Assembly: GCA_012837895.1 (NCBI GenBank) | Contig: DUQH01000141.1 | Coordinates: 1 to 64,000, forward strand | Direction of reading: 5' to 3' | Origin: Candidatus Fermentithermobacillaceae bacterium | Lineage (GTDB): Bacteria; Bacillota; Sulfobacillia; Fermentithermobacillales; Fermentithermobacillaceae | Length of the DNA: 64,000 nt | Part shown: positions 54,560 through 63,699 of the stretch, in pieces | Position numbering within the stretch: the stretch's first letter is position 1 | Layout: each line of letters begins with the position of its first letter | Program-made: the position numbers and the translations under genes | Notes under the pieces: model-generated | What the model was told of the DNA's origin: nothing | Seen by the model: the letters and a program-made list of their open reading frames with translations, nothing else | Databases searched by the model: none

Positions 54560-55375
54560 ATGGTGAAAAAAGCTCTCACTATAGCCGGTTCAGACTGCAG
54601 CGGAGGTGCGGGTATCCAGGCAGACTTGAAAACCTTTTCGGCTCACGGGGTATTTGGAATGAGCGTAATCGCCTCGGTGGTGGCGGAGAACACCTTCCGC
54701 GTGATTGACATTGAGGATGTCAGCCCTTCGATGATTGAGAAGCAGATTGATGCGATATTTGAAGACATGGGGACTGATGCAGTCAAGGTGGGTATGCTTT
54801 CACGAGCTGAGTGTATGCTGGCTGTGGCGCGCAAACTCAGGGAATACAAGCCTGGGAATGTGGTAATCGATCCTGTCATGGTTGCAAAGAACGGCCACCC
54901 GCTTATGGACCCTGATTCAGCTGACACGCTGATTCGCGAGATTCTGCCCCTGGCAGATGTGCTTACGCCCAACATACCCGAGGCTGAGAAGATCACGGGA
55001 ATGGAGATAAATTCTGTAGAAGATATGGAAACTGCGGCCAAGCGCATCCATGAGCTGGGAGTAAAGTACCCTTTGGTCAAGGGTGGCCATGCCATAGGAG
55101 ATGCTCTGGATGTCTTGTACGATGGGAACCGGATGTGGCATTTCAGCTCAGAACGCATTGACACCAAGAACACCCACGGCACGGGGTGTACCTTTTCTTC
55201 TGCTATAGCTGCAAACCTTGCACTAGGCTTGGATTTGCACGAGGCAGTCAGGGAAGCTAAAAACTACGTTACCACTGCAATCAAGCATTCTCTAAGTATT
55301 GGAAAAGGCCACGGGCCCACCCACCACTTCTATGACCTGTACCGGAGGGGATTGGTGAGGAAAGATCGTGGATGA
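54560..55375 (+). CDS. thiD: Hydroxymethylpyrimidine/phosphomethylpyrimidine kinase
   Basis: This 271-residue ThiD phosphorylates the pyrimidine half of thiamine (HMP to HMP-PP). Family marks are [22 protein letters not shown] at the N-terminus, [17 protein letters not shown] near residue 105 and the [15 protein letters not shown] anion hole near 205. ATG at 54560 has AAGGA about 14 bases upstream, and no strong site closer. It follows the TPP riboswitch and heads a salvage operon with thiM and thiE. Confidence 0.94.
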   Translation: MVKKALTIAGSDCSGGAGIQADLKTFSAHGVFGMSVIASVVAENTFRVIDIEDVSPSMIEKQIDAIFEDMGTDAVKVGMLSRAECMLAVARKLREYKPGNVVIDPVMVAKNGHPLMDPDSADTLIREILPLADVLTPNIPEAEKITGMEINSVEDMETAAKRIHELGVKYPLVKGGHAIGDALDVLYDGNRMWHFSSERIDTKNTHGTGCTFSSAIAANLALGLDLHEAVREAKNYVTTAIKHSLSIGKGHGPTHHFYDLYRRGLVRKDRG

Positions 55376-55440
55376 GATTTGGTTCCAGGAACTTATGAGC
55401 TGTGTTCCAACATGACACAAATAGGAGGGAGCCTGTCAAG

Positions 55441-56298
55441 ATGACACGTGAACTCATAGAGCAAATCATAGGCATGATGGAAAAGGTCCGCTCAAAAAAG
55501 CCGCTTATCCATCACATTACGAATTACGTGACGGTCAACGACTGTGCCAACATAGTGCTTGCTATAGGCGCATCGCCGATCATGGCGGATGATATCGATG
55601 AAGTTGAAACCATCACCTCCATTTCGTCGGCCCTGGTGATAAACATCGGAACCTTAAGCCGCAGGACCATTGAGTCAATGATTGCAGCAGGCAAGAAAGC
55701 AAATGAACTGGGCATTCCCGTGGTTCTTGACCCTGTGGGGGCAGGCGCTTCCTCCCTCAGGAACCAGACCACAGAGAGGATCCTCAGTGAAGTGAAGGTC
55801 ACCGTGTTGCGCGGGAACATGTCTGAGATCCGGTTTACCGCAGGCTTGAAAGCCGACACTAAGGGGGTAGAGGTATCAGAGGCAGACCAGAGGATTGGCG
55901 CTGGTGAGGGCAGTAAAGTGGCGCAAGATGTTGCCCGTAGACTAGGTTGTGTTGTGGCCATTACCGGGCCAACGGACATCATCACAGACGGGGACCGCAC
56001 CATCTACATAGAAAACGGAACCAGGCATATGTCCAATGTGACCGGAACAGGTTGTATGTGCAGTTCCCTGGTTGGGTCTTTCTGCGGAGCTATGGATGAC
56101 ACCAGCGGCGGGCCTCTGATTGCGGCTGCAAGCGGTGTACTCGTGATGGGGCTGTCAGGCGAACTTGCCTATGAAGCGTCAAAGCACCTGGGGTACGGCA
56201 GTTTCAGGACTACAATTATCGATGCCGTAAGCAAACTTGACGGCGAGACCCTGGCCGCAAAGGCGAGAATATATGAGGCCGGGTTCGGGATATCTTGA
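55441..56298 (+). CDS. thiM: Hydroxyethylthiazole kinase
   Basis: This 285-residue ThiM phosphorylates the thiazole half of thiamine. It contains PLIHHITNYVTVNDCANIVLAIGASPIMADD, VVLDPVGAGAS and NVTGTGCMCSSLVGSF with the catalytic cysteine. ATG at 55441 follows AGGAGGGAG. It lies between thiD and thiE. The set ThiD-ThiM-ThiE means salvage of precursors; thiC, thiG and thiS are not in the window. Confidence 0.95.
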   Translation: MTRELIEQIIGMMEKVRSKKPLIHHITNYVTVNDCANIVLAIGASPIMADDIDEVETITSISSALVINIGTLSRRTIESMIAAGKKANELGIPVVLDPVGAGASSLRNQTTERILSEVKVTVLRGNMSEIRFTAGLKADTKGVEVSEADQRIGAGEGSKVAQDVARRLGCVVAITGPTDIITDGDRTIYIENGTRHMSNVTGTGCMCSSLVGSFCGAMDDTSGGPLIAAASGVLVMGLSGELAYEASKHLGYGSFRTTIIDAVSKLDGETLAAKARIYEAGFGIS

Positions 56299-56322
56299 GT
56301 CGCTGGAAGGGGAACGCCAGAC

Positions 56323-56955
56323 ATGGAACATCATGTAGATTACAGCTTGTACCTCGTAACCGATAGAGACCTGATGAGCACACCCACTCTTGAGGAAGCT
56401 GTTGAACAGGCGATTAGAGGTGGTGTAACCCTGGTCCAATTAAGGGAGAAGCACGCATCTTCCCTTGAGTTTTACGAGACTGCAGTTAGAGTGAAAAAGA
56501 TAACAGATTCGTACAATGTCCCGCTGATAATCAACGACCGGGTTGACATTGCCCTTGCAGTAGATGCGAGTGGTGTGCATGTTGGGCAAAATGACTTACC
56601 GGCGGCCTGTGTCCGGGAGCTGGTCGGTCCAGACAAGATTGTCGGGGTATCTGCCTCATCCCTTGAAGAAGCTGTCCGTGCCGAAGAAGACGGCGCAGAT
56701 TATCTCGGCGTAGGCGCTATGTTCGCTACGGGCACCAAAACAGACGCGGATCTCACAACCATAGAAGAACTCAAGCGCATAAGGCAGGCCGTGTCTGTGC
56801 CAATCGTTGTGATCGGGGGCATTAACAAGAAAACGCTTCCTCGCTTTGCCGGTACAGGGATTGACGGGATTGCAGTGGTTTCGGCGATAATATCAGCCGT
56901 CGGTATTGCAGCAGCTGCACGTGAATTGAAAGGTCTGTTTGAGCAGATAAGATAA
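56323..56955 (+). CDS. thiE: Thiamine phosphate synthase
   Basis: This 210-residue ThiE joins the phosphorylated pyrimidine and thiazole to form thiamine phosphate. Motifs seen are [39 protein letters not shown] and [17 protein letters not shown], then VVIGGINKK. The ATG at 56323 follows GGAAGGGGAA. It completes the TPP-controlled operon. Confidence 0.95.
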   Translation: MEHHVDYSLYLVTDRDLMSTPTLEEAVEQAIRGGVTLVQLREKHASSLEFYETAVRVKKITDSYNVPLIINDRVDIALAVDASGVHVGQNDLPAACVRELVGPDKIVGVSASSLEEAVRAEEDGADYLGVGAMFATGTKTDADLTTIEELKRIRQAVSVPIVVIGGINKKTLPRFAGTGIDGIAVVSAIISAVGIAAAARELKGLFEQIR

Positions 56956-57039
56956 CGGACGGCTTGTGTGATGGGCTAGTCCTTGTCCTGCTTGACGTGG
57001 TAGGGGAACGAGCGACAGAGGAAAGAAGAAAGAGGAGAA

Positions 57040-57687
57040 ATGTCAGTGCTTGATTTTGAAGCCGCCATTTTCGACTTGGATGGAACATTGCTCGATTCCA
57101 TGGCGATATGGCATGAGATAGACATTGAGTTTCTCGGACGGCGCGGTCTTGACGTGCCGGATGAGTACATTTCAGCGATTAACTCAAAGAGTTTCAGGGA
57201 AACTGCTGAATACACCATTGAGTATTTTGGCTTCGATGTTACGCCTGAGGAGCTAATGGACGAATGGTTCAAAATGGCTATCGACAAGTACAGTCACCAA
57301 GTGCGTCTCAAGCCTAACGCAAAGGAATACTTGCTGTTCTTGAAAGGGCGCGGCATCAAGCTTGGAACTGCAAGCTCCTTGCCCAGGGTACTTGCTGACC
57401 CAGCACTGAAGAAAAATGGCGTCTATCATTTGTTCGATGCTTTCACCACAACAGATGAGGTTGGCCGCAGCAAGGAGTATCCAGATATCTACCTGCTGGC
57501 TGCGAGCAAACTTGGTGTTCAGCCTGGTAACTGCATTGTGTTTGAAGATATCCTGCCTGGAATAAAGGCGGTGAGAGCGGCTGGAATGCATCCCTATGGA
57601 GTGTATGATAGGTCATCAGAGCACCATCAGGAGGAAATCAGGGCGCTAGCGGAAGTCTATATCAGGGATTTCGGTGAACTTCTGTAA
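57040..57687 (+). CDS. HAD family hydrolase, beta-phosphoglucomutase-like
   Basis: This 215-residue HAD phosphatase or mutase has the nucleophile motif FDLDGTLLDSMAIWHEID at residues 10-27, a helical cap, then TASSLPRVL and FEDILPGIKAV with the acidic metal residues. The substrate is not known. The ATG at 57040 follows AGAGGAGAA. It is near, but not clearly part of, the thi operon. Confidence 0.88.
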   Translation: MSVLDFEAAIFDLDGTLLDSMAIWHEIDIEFLGRRGLDVPDEYISAINSKSFRETAEYTIEYFGFDVTPEELMDEWFKMAIDKYSHQVRLKPNAKEYLLFLKGRGIKLGTASSLPRVLADPALKKNGVYHLFDAFTTTDEVGRSKEYPDIYLLAASKLGVQPGNCIVFEDILPGIKAVRAAGMHPYGVYDRSSEHHQEEIRALAEVYIRDFGELL

Positions 57688-57734
57688 ATGTGGCATACCT
57701 TCTGCTTTGGCACTTATCAAGTATCAAGATGTCC

Positions 57735-58535
57735 TTAGAGATACAGGTCCCGCTTGTTGAACATCGCTATGCCTGCTGCATACAATACAGCTGCCAGCGC
57801 GACAAATACAGCCATGCTAACGTATGCGAAGCTTGCGCCTTCAATAAGCTGTTCGGGTTGAAACAGGTAGTAAAGGGACAACTTGCCTAGCCAGCTGAAC
57901 TTGTCGCCTACATCACCTATCATTTGCAGCTCCAGGAAGGTAAGGGGGACACCGATACCCAGCCCCAGACTAACCTTGCTTTCGTTGGCTATGCATGATG
58001 CAAGGAACCCGATGCCGCCAATGGCATAGTACATCAGCAGTGAATATACGTTGACCAGGATAAAATCACCGGTTTCCATTTCGCCTGGGAGCATGATTTC
58101 AGAAAGCCCTAGAGCACAGATGGTTATCACGGCGAAAAACATGGTTATAGATGCCAGGCTGAATAAAGCTTGAGTGGCGACAATTTTCTTACGCGAGTTA
58201 GGTGTGGAAAGCAGGTATGCCCTGCTACCTCTGTCAACGTGGGCAGCAATAAGTCTGTGATTGACCACCGTTGAAATCACCATGGGGAACAAGAAAAGCA
58301 GGATTCCATACATATAAATGGTAAGGAAGGACAAGAGCGTATCCCCGACACGTTCCATGCCGAAAGCCTTTAGAAGGCCCTCAGGCAGCATTTCAAGCAT
58401 CTGTTCGATAGCCTGGGTGCTTTGGGGATCATACATGGACAGTACCACGGCGAAGTATCCGATGTAAACTGCAGTCATCAGTATCCAAATGGTACGTATG
58501 CCTCTTATGTTGGCCTTAAACAATGTCCATGACAT
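57735..58535 (-). CDS. ABC-2-type exporter permease
   Basis: This 266-residue polytopic protein begins MSWTLFKANIRGIRTIWIL and has about six helices, a layout seen in exporters for peptide antibiotics or drugs. ATG at 58535 overlaps the upstream ATPase frame by 20 bases, which fits a coupled pair. Because that ATPase is frameshifted, transport by this pair may be lost. Confidence 0.8.
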   Translation of the reverse strand: MSWTLFKANIRGIRTIWILMTAVYIGYFAVVLSMYDPQSTQAIEQMLEMLPEGLLKAFGMERVGDTLLSFLTIYMYGILLFLFPMVISTVVNHRLIAAHVDRGSRAYLLSTPNSRKKIVATQALFSLASITMFFAVITICALGLSEIMLPGEMETGDFILVNVYSLLMYYAIGGIGFLASCIANESKVSLGLGIGVPLTFLELQMIGDVGDKFSWLGKLSLYYLFQPEQLIEGASFAYVSMAVFVALAAVLYAAGIAMFNKRDLYL

Positions 58536-59417
58536 GCCGGTCGTCTTCCTTTCCGTAATAGCCGATGAATATCTCCTCAAGGGTTTGGTTGACAGTGTCT
58601 AGGCCGGTTACATGGCACCGGGCCAGGGTTGACAAAATCTTACTGTAATCATCTCCCACGAATATCTCAACCTGGTTGTTGCCAACTACCGCGTATTCCA
58701 GCCCGCTCGTCCTGATGATGTCTAAGTCTTGGCTGCCGGCCACTGAGACCAGATAGCTCTTTCTCTGGGATGTCTTCAGGGTAGCTACATCTTCTATTGC
58801 CACAATCTTTCCTTCCCTGATAATCGCAGCGCTGCTGCAAGTGCGCTCTATTTCGTCAAACCTATGGGAAGACATAAGTATCGTCTTACCCCGTTGTTTT
58901 TCTTCGAGAATGAGCCCGATAAACCGCCTTTGCATCAGGGGGTCCAGCCCGCTGGTAGGCTCGTCAAGGATGAGCACCTCAGGGTCATGCATGAATGCAG
59001 CGACCAGCGCAAGCTTCTGTTTCATCCCTTTGGACATTTTGCGAATAGGCCAGTCTGCTTCCAGTTCAAAGCGTTCAATGAGATTATCTCTCAAACTGTT
59101 GTTCTTGGCGCCCCGCATGTTGCCATGAACTCAAGGAATTGGTGCCCGTTCATATCTTCAAAGAATGCAATCTCGCCTGGAACATAACCTAGCGACTTCT
59201 GGATTTCGGCAGCATGAGTCCTGCAATCCATACCGTTTATCTTGCAGAAACCTGTTGTGGGGTTGGTGAACCCAAGCAGGACCCGGATGGTCGTAGTCTT
59301 GCCGGCACCGTTAGGGCCGAGAAAACCAAACACTTCGCCCTTTTTCGCACGGAAATTCACATTGAATATGCCTTTTCCGTTGGAATATACCTTGCTGAGG
59401 TTGCGGGTTACTATCAT
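58516..59417 (-). pseudogene. ABC exporter ATPase broken by a one-base frameshift
   Basis: The two parts read as one ATPase of about 300 residues. The first (59417 down to about 59120) starts MIVTRNLSKVYSNGKGI with Walker A GPNGAGKTT. The second (from about 59118) continues RGAKNNSLRDN with signature MSKGMKQK and Walker B VLILDEPTSGLD. The frame breaks near 59118-59122, between FMAT and MRGAKNN. The normal family sequence runs straight across this point, so one base is missing or added. No slippery run is seen there, so a programmed shift is unlikely. A true mutation or a sequencing error are both possible. Confidence 0.8.
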
Positions 59418-59668
59418 TCTCTACTCTCCTATACAGCTAATTGCCTATGGATGGTGCGGGAGTAGCTTCACCCATAATATCATCACAAATCCGGATATCC
59501 GGCAACCTCATGGGCTTTTTGATTTCAACATCATTTCGTTTCTTTAAGAGTTTTTTGGAAAACCGGTAGGAATTTTGGATATCTGCATCGAAAGAGATCA
59601 TTACAGGCTGATACCGGTAATAACAACCAGTCAAGCTACCGCCTACCGGCAGCCGGAAGAGGAGGAGT
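59418..59668. other. Divergent intergenic region
   Basis: No gene or RNA was recognised. The right end has GAGGAGGAG, a strong ribosome site for the amidohydrolase start at 59669. Confidence 0.4.
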
Positions 59669-59760
59669 GGTGATTTGGGCACCAGACCGGAGAAAAAATC
59701 CTGATTACTGGAGGCAAAGTTGTAGACGGCTCAGGTAATCCATGGTTTTACTCAGATGTA
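59669..59760 (+). pseudogene. N-terminal stump of a D-aminoacylase-type amidohydrolase
   Basis: GTG at 59669 follows GGAGGAG. After an A6 run (about 59693-59698) the frame shifts to read KILITGGKVVDGSGNPWFYSDV, the classical N-terminus of N-acyl-D-amino-acid deacylases. One base too many in the A-run would explain the shift. The match stops at GATGTA 59755-59760, where DUF6754-type sequence begins. Confidence 0.8.
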
Positions 59761-60031
59761 CCTGGCTGAGTCGGCAGCCGCCTTGGATTGCATTTCAATT
59801 GCCGGTACCGCCAGGGCTACTCAGCTCCACTTCTTCGTCGCAGCTTGTGACTATACTCTCATCGCTGAAGAGATTTTCGTGATTTCCGCTTATCTTACCC
59901 AGGACCCCACCCAACTTGGCATGGTCAGGGGAGGAGACATATCAAAGGTAATCGCTTGTCTCCTTATCGCTGTAGGTGCTATATCAGCTACTCTCGGACA
60001 AGACATTATAGGCTCAATCATAAGCAAGTAG
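59756..60031 (+). pseudogene. C-terminal fragment of a DUF6754 paralogue
   Basis: The 91 codons match the last third of the protein at 14905-15672: FFVAACDYTLIAEEIFVISAYLTQDP aligns with FFVAACDYALIGEEIFAAAAYLTQDP. About 165 N-terminal residues are missing and no ribosome site precedes it. The divergence shows it derives from a second paralogue, not a recent copy of the gene in this window. Confidence 0.85.
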
Positions 60032-60050
60032 TGTGGGGTGAGAAAACATC

Positions 60051-60256
60051 ATGCGTACAGAGTTGCCTGTGGCGATAGCATGCATAAGTGGGTTCATAAT
60101 CCTGATAGCTCACTTCTTCAACATAGGTCCTTCCAAGACAGCTGCAACGCATTTACAGGACTGGGGCATCATAGTCGCTGCCTTCGCAATTGTAGTCAGC
60201 ACCGTCAACCTCATGATGGTGCATACCAGGAGGCTATCGAACCAGCGTGAAGATTC
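60051..60256 (+). pseudogene. N-terminal fragment of the second DUF6754-cluster gene
   Basis: The frame from ATG 60051 aligns by eye with the start of the protein at 15688-16302. It shows two similar helices, then VNLMMVHTRRLSNQREDSW against VNLTSVHFRRIQRKEGEWD. The match ends at about 60256, where amidohydrolase sequence resumes in another frame. GGGGTGAGAA precedes it, so this end was a normal gene start. Confidence 0.82.
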
Positions 60257-61276
60257 ATGGAAGAAAGTGAATTGGCCAAAATGGTCCGGGAGTACGGCGG
60301 GATATTCTCTTTCCACCTGGAGAGCGAAAGCAAGGACCTTGTGCGATGTGTCTCACAGGCCCTTGAAGTAGCTGAAAAGTCAGGCGTTTCACTTCAGATT
60401 TCTCACCTAAAAGCTGCTTTTCGTCCCAATTGGGGAATGGTGAATAATGTGCTCCAAATGATTGACGACGCCAAGCAAGCCGGCACTAATGTCGGCTTTG
60501 ACGTGTATCCATACATAGCATACGGCAGTGGCCTTATCGACCTTATGTCTCCTTGGATCCGTGAGCAAGGTGCAGGCAAGATGGTTGAAATGCTAAAGCA
60601 CAGCCCGGTCAGGGACCGGGTGTTGAGCGAGATGGAACATCCAACGGAAGAGTGGGAGAACCCTGCTCACGGCTGCGGATGGGACAACATTAGGATCGCT
60701 ATGCTGAAAACCGACGCAAACCGGAAGTACGAGGGCATGACTGTCAGCCAGGTAGCTGAAGACATGGGACTTACCCCGGCAGAGGCCACCGTTAAGCTTA
60801 TGATAGAGGAAGAAGCAGCTATTAAGGCTATCTATTTTGCCATGTCTGAAGAGGACCTGGAGACTATAGTGAAGCACCCTGATTCGATCTTTGCAACAGA
60901 CGGCAGGGCGGTAGCTCCTTACGGACCCCTGGGGCAGGGCTCGGTACACCCTAGGTATTACGGTACCTATCCGCGCATACTTGGCAGGTATGTTAGGGAG
61001 AAGAAGGTTTTCACCCTGGAAGAAGCCATTAGGAAGATGACTTATCTGCCTGCCAAGAAAGCCGGCCTTAGGAACAGGGGGCAGCTGGCAGAGGGGTATT
61101 GGGCAGACATAACAGTCTTTGACAAGCACAAGGTCATCGACGTAGCTACTTTCGAGGACCCCCACCAGTATCCAACCGGGATTGAGTATGTGATCGTGGG
61201 TGGCCAGCTTGTGATTGAAAAAGGAGAACATACAGGAAGACTGCCAGGCAGGGTTCTGAAAAGGGGAGAATCATAG
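60257..61276 (+). pseudogene. C-terminal two thirds of the D-aminoacylase-type amidohydrolase
   Basis: The open frame of 339 codons contains ELAKMVREYGGIFSFHLESE, LQISHLKAAFRPNWG, FDVYPYIAYGSGL, FATDGRAVAPYG and GQLAEGYWADITVFD, all typical of N-acyl-D-amino-acid deacylases. Roughly 180-200 residues, including the first metal-binding His-x-His, are missing between the stump at 59760 and here. It is probably inactive unless a separate start yields a stable fragment. It is followed by the hairpin at 61333. Confidence 0.85.
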
Positions 61277-61332
61277 CCTGCTTTTCCAAAGATGTTCTTT
61301 TACTAAATCTGGTTGCTGTTAGTGCCGTTTAA

Positions 61333-61368
61333 GGGTCAACCTGGTGGGTGTTCATGCCAGGTTGGCCC
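61333..61368 (+). terminator. Hairpin after the amidohydrolase gene
   Basis: GGGTCAACCTGG (61333-61344) pairs with CCAGGTTGGCCC (61357-61368) in 12 positions, one of them G-T. No T-run follows. It separates the broken amidohydrolase from the GntR gene. Confidence 0.55.
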
Positions 61369-61529
61369 AAAGGGGCCGCCAGGTAGATTTATTCTTGAGC
61401 TTTAGTTATAATGAAATGTCGAATCGCTGTAGCCTAATATGGCAGTACAGAGAAATGTTGTATTTGATGGGCAATAGTGCCATCACATTGTGTGTAGACT
61501 GCGAAATCCATAGGAAAGGGGGGTAGCTG

Positions 61530-62282
61530 ATGCTCAACAAGGAGGGGCACGTTCCGCTTTACATACAATTGAAAGACCTGATACAGGAGAAGATCGAATC
61601 CGGAGTCTATGCTGAGGGAACGGCTATCCCGTCTGAACGGGAACTCTGCAACATGTACGAAGTAAGTAGAATCACCGTAAGGCAAGCGATTGAGCGGGCC
61701 GTTTCAGAGGGCCTCTTGGTAAGAAGGCCTGGGAAAGGGACTTATGTGTCTGCCAGAAAGATTCATCAGCCTCTCGAACGCATTACCTCCTTCGGGACAA
61801 CCATGACCGGACAGGGTTTGCTTGCCAAGACATCAGTTCTTGAAGCACAAAATGCATATGCACCGGCCAAGGTGTATGATATTCTGCAAGTCAGCAAGAA
61901 CACGCCATTGGTAAAGCTTGTACTCTTGGGAACCGCCAATTCACAACCGCTGGCAATATACACATCCTACTTCAGACCTGACATTGGTGAACAGATGGCT
62001 GATTATGCCTTAGAGTGGGCAGCCCAGGGAAGGGCTTTTTCTTCATTTGATCTCTATGAGGGTATGAGCCATGAATTGCGGCCGGTTGTGGCACGACAGA
62101 CATTTGAGGCAGGTTTGGCATCGAGTATGGTGGCACGACACCTCAGGCTAGGCAACCCTGCGGTGGTATTCGTTGTAGAGTCGGTAGCAGAATCGAAAAC
62201 GGGCGTGCCAGTGGAATACAAAATCGCCTATTACAGAGCGGATCGCTACAGATTCTCCATCGCCCGTAAGATCGGGACGTAA
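61530..62282 (+). CDS. GntR/HutC-family transcriptional regulator
   Basis: This 250-residue regulator has an N-terminal winged-helix domain (residues about 5-75, with PSERELCNMYEVSRITVRQAI) and a UTRA ligand-binding domain (about 95-240, ending VPVEYKIAYYRADRYRF). The ATG at 61530 follows AAAGGGGGG. It probably controls the following AtuA/DUF4387 genes and perhaps the upstream amidohydrolase, with a small acid or amino acid derivative as effector. Confidence 0.93.
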   Translation: MLNKEGHVPLYIQLKDLIQEKIESGVYAEGTAIPSERELCNMYEVSRITVRQAIERAVSEGLLVRRPGKGTYVSARKIHQPLERITSFGTTMTGQGLLAKTSVLEAQNAYAPAKVYDILQVSKNTPLVKLVLLGTANSQPLAIYTSYFRPDIGEQMADYALEWAAQGRAFSSFDLYEGMSHELRPVVARQTFEAGLASSMVARHLRLGNPAVVFVVESVAESKTGVPVEYKIAYYRADRYRFSIARKIGT

Positions 62283-62359
62283 TAATTCGTCCAGTTAAGT
62301 CAAATTCCGCGAAATTTGATCATTTCAAAGAAGGATTCCTGAGTGCCCTTGTGGTAATA

Positions 62360-62390
62360 ACCTATTATGACCGCCTATAAACTAATAGGT
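62360..62390. promoter_or_regulatory. Inverted repeat, candidate GntR operator, with a nearby -10 box
   Basis: ACCTATTA (62360-62367) and TAATAGGT (62383-62390) form an exact 8-bp inverted repeat with a 15-base spacer. A TATAAA (62376-62381) lies between the arms. It sits just before the ribosome site of the AtuA-like gene and 78 bases after the regulator gene, a good place for control by that regulator. Confidence 0.5.
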
Positions 62391-62409
62391 CTTGAGGAGG
62401 GCACGAACG

Positions 62410-63254
62410 GTGTCAAACAAAGAAAAGCTAACAATTCTATGTCCCAACGGGCACCTGGGGTTTGCTCCTTCCATTGGATTGGAGTAGAGCAGAAGCCTGA
62501 CTACTACTGTTGCGATTCGGGAAGCAATGACATAGGGCCAACGCCCCTTGGAGCCGACTTGTCTGTCAGTCCTTGCGAGTGGCAGGTACACGACCTGGAG
62601 ATGTTGCTTGTAGCATCCAGGAAACAGGGAGTACCCATGCTCATTGGCTCCTCCGGAGATACAGGGAGCAACAGCCGGGTTGACATGTATGTGGACATCA
62701 TAAAGAAGCTGGCAGAGAAGCACAACATGCCCAAGTTCAAGCTAGGTTACTTCTACTCTGAAGTGCCTGTTGAGCATATAGTCAAGAAACTAAAAGAAGG
62801 CGTGGAGATTGAAGGGCTGGATGGAAGGCCGAACCTGACCGTTGAAGAGGCAGAGGCCACAGACAGGATTGTAGCGGTAGCAGGCATCCATCCGTTCATG
62901 AAGTTGCTCGATATGGGGGCAGACGTCATCATCGGAGGCCGTTCAAGTGACTGTGCCATTTTTGCCGCTCGAGCACTTGAGCCTGTAAAGAACGTACAGC
63001 CCCATGAGATGTGTATTGTAGTTGAAGGTATTGCTCCGACCAAGGAAGAGGCAGAGGAAGTCGCTATGATAGGATCAAGGCAGCTGTTCTATGCGCGCTT
63101 GCCAGAAGTCAAGGGCACTGCAGGCACTGCTGCGTTCATCTTAGACGAAGTGTTCCCCGCTTCGCCTGCATACAAGTGGACCCTGAACCATGTCATCCCA
63201 GTTGATGACCCAACGGAATTCTTCCAGGTTCACATTGTGGAAGCAGGAGTTTAA
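62410..63254 (+). pseudogene. AtuA-like (DUF1446) gene with frameshift and probable internal deletion
   Basis: GTG at 62410 follows GAGGAGGG and reads VSNKEKLTILCPNGHLGFAPSIGLE before a stop at 62485-62487. The family sequence continues in another frame as EQKPDYYCCDSGSNDIGPTPLGAD, so one base is lost or gained near 62480-62495. From my memory of the family, about 150-180 residues are missing after DVIIGGRSSDCAIFAARALE, where sequence jumps to PVKNVQPHEMCIVVEGIAPTKEEA, which normally lies near the C-terminus. Members are about 450 residues; this one would be near 280. It precedes a DUF4387 gene, a common partner. Confidence 0.72.
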
Positions 63255-63267
63255 GGAGGCTGTGAAA

Positions 63268-63594
63268 ATGAAGACTGTCAGACTGGAAGAGCTCGCCAAA
63301 GTCATAAGAAGCAAGAACGCAGGGCCCGACAAGGTGACCTTTGATATCATCTTCAAGAGCCGGGACGACTACGAAGCTGTCAAGGCTAGCAAAGCACTGA
63401 CTCCTGAAACGGTTACAAAGCTGTTTGGCGTTAGTAAGGACAAGCTCAGTGATTTTGTCGAGTACGATCCTGCATGCGCAATAAAATTCACCCTATACAG
63501 GTCCATACCTAGCGGCAGCCCTGGGGATGGAGATGTCTTTGGTTGTCAACAGTATCCGCCTCTGATGGGCCTGGAAATCCCGCTCCAAGCGTAG
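63268..63594 (+). CDS. DUF4387 domain protein
   Basis: This 108-residue cytoplasmic protein matches DUF4387: LEELAKVIRSKNAGPDKVTFDIIF at the start and DPACAIKFTLYRSIPSGSPGDGDVFGCQQ near the end. ATG at 63268 follows AAGGAGG. It typically accompanies AtuA-like proteins, and the pair may act on a small organic acid. Function is unknown, and its partner here seems broken. Confidence 0.85.
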   Translation: MKTVRLEELAKVIRSKNAGPDKVTFDIIFKSRDDYEAVKASKALTPETVTKLFGVSKDKLSDFVEYDPACAIKFTLYRSIPSGSPGDGDVFGCQQYPPLMGLEIPLQA

Positions 63595-63626
63595 GGTAAG
63601 TGTTAGTAGTTTAGGGTAATTATTAC

Positions 63627-63660
63627 GTCACGGGGGAGTCACTCGGACTTCTCCCGTGAC
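63627..63660. terminator. Convergent hairpin between the DUF4387 gene and the right-edge gene
   Basis: GTCACGGG and CCCGTGAC form the base of a stem that extends inward with several further pairs. It lies between two convergent genes, so it could serve both. T-runs are weak. Confidence 0.5.
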
Positions 63661-63699
63661 TCATTGCCACAAGAGCCCCGGTCCCTTACCCGGAGTTCA

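Noticed and set aside
59091-59125. Programmed ribosomal frameshift in the ATPase
   Set aside because: No slippery sequence, pseudoknot or internal ribosome site is visible at the break.
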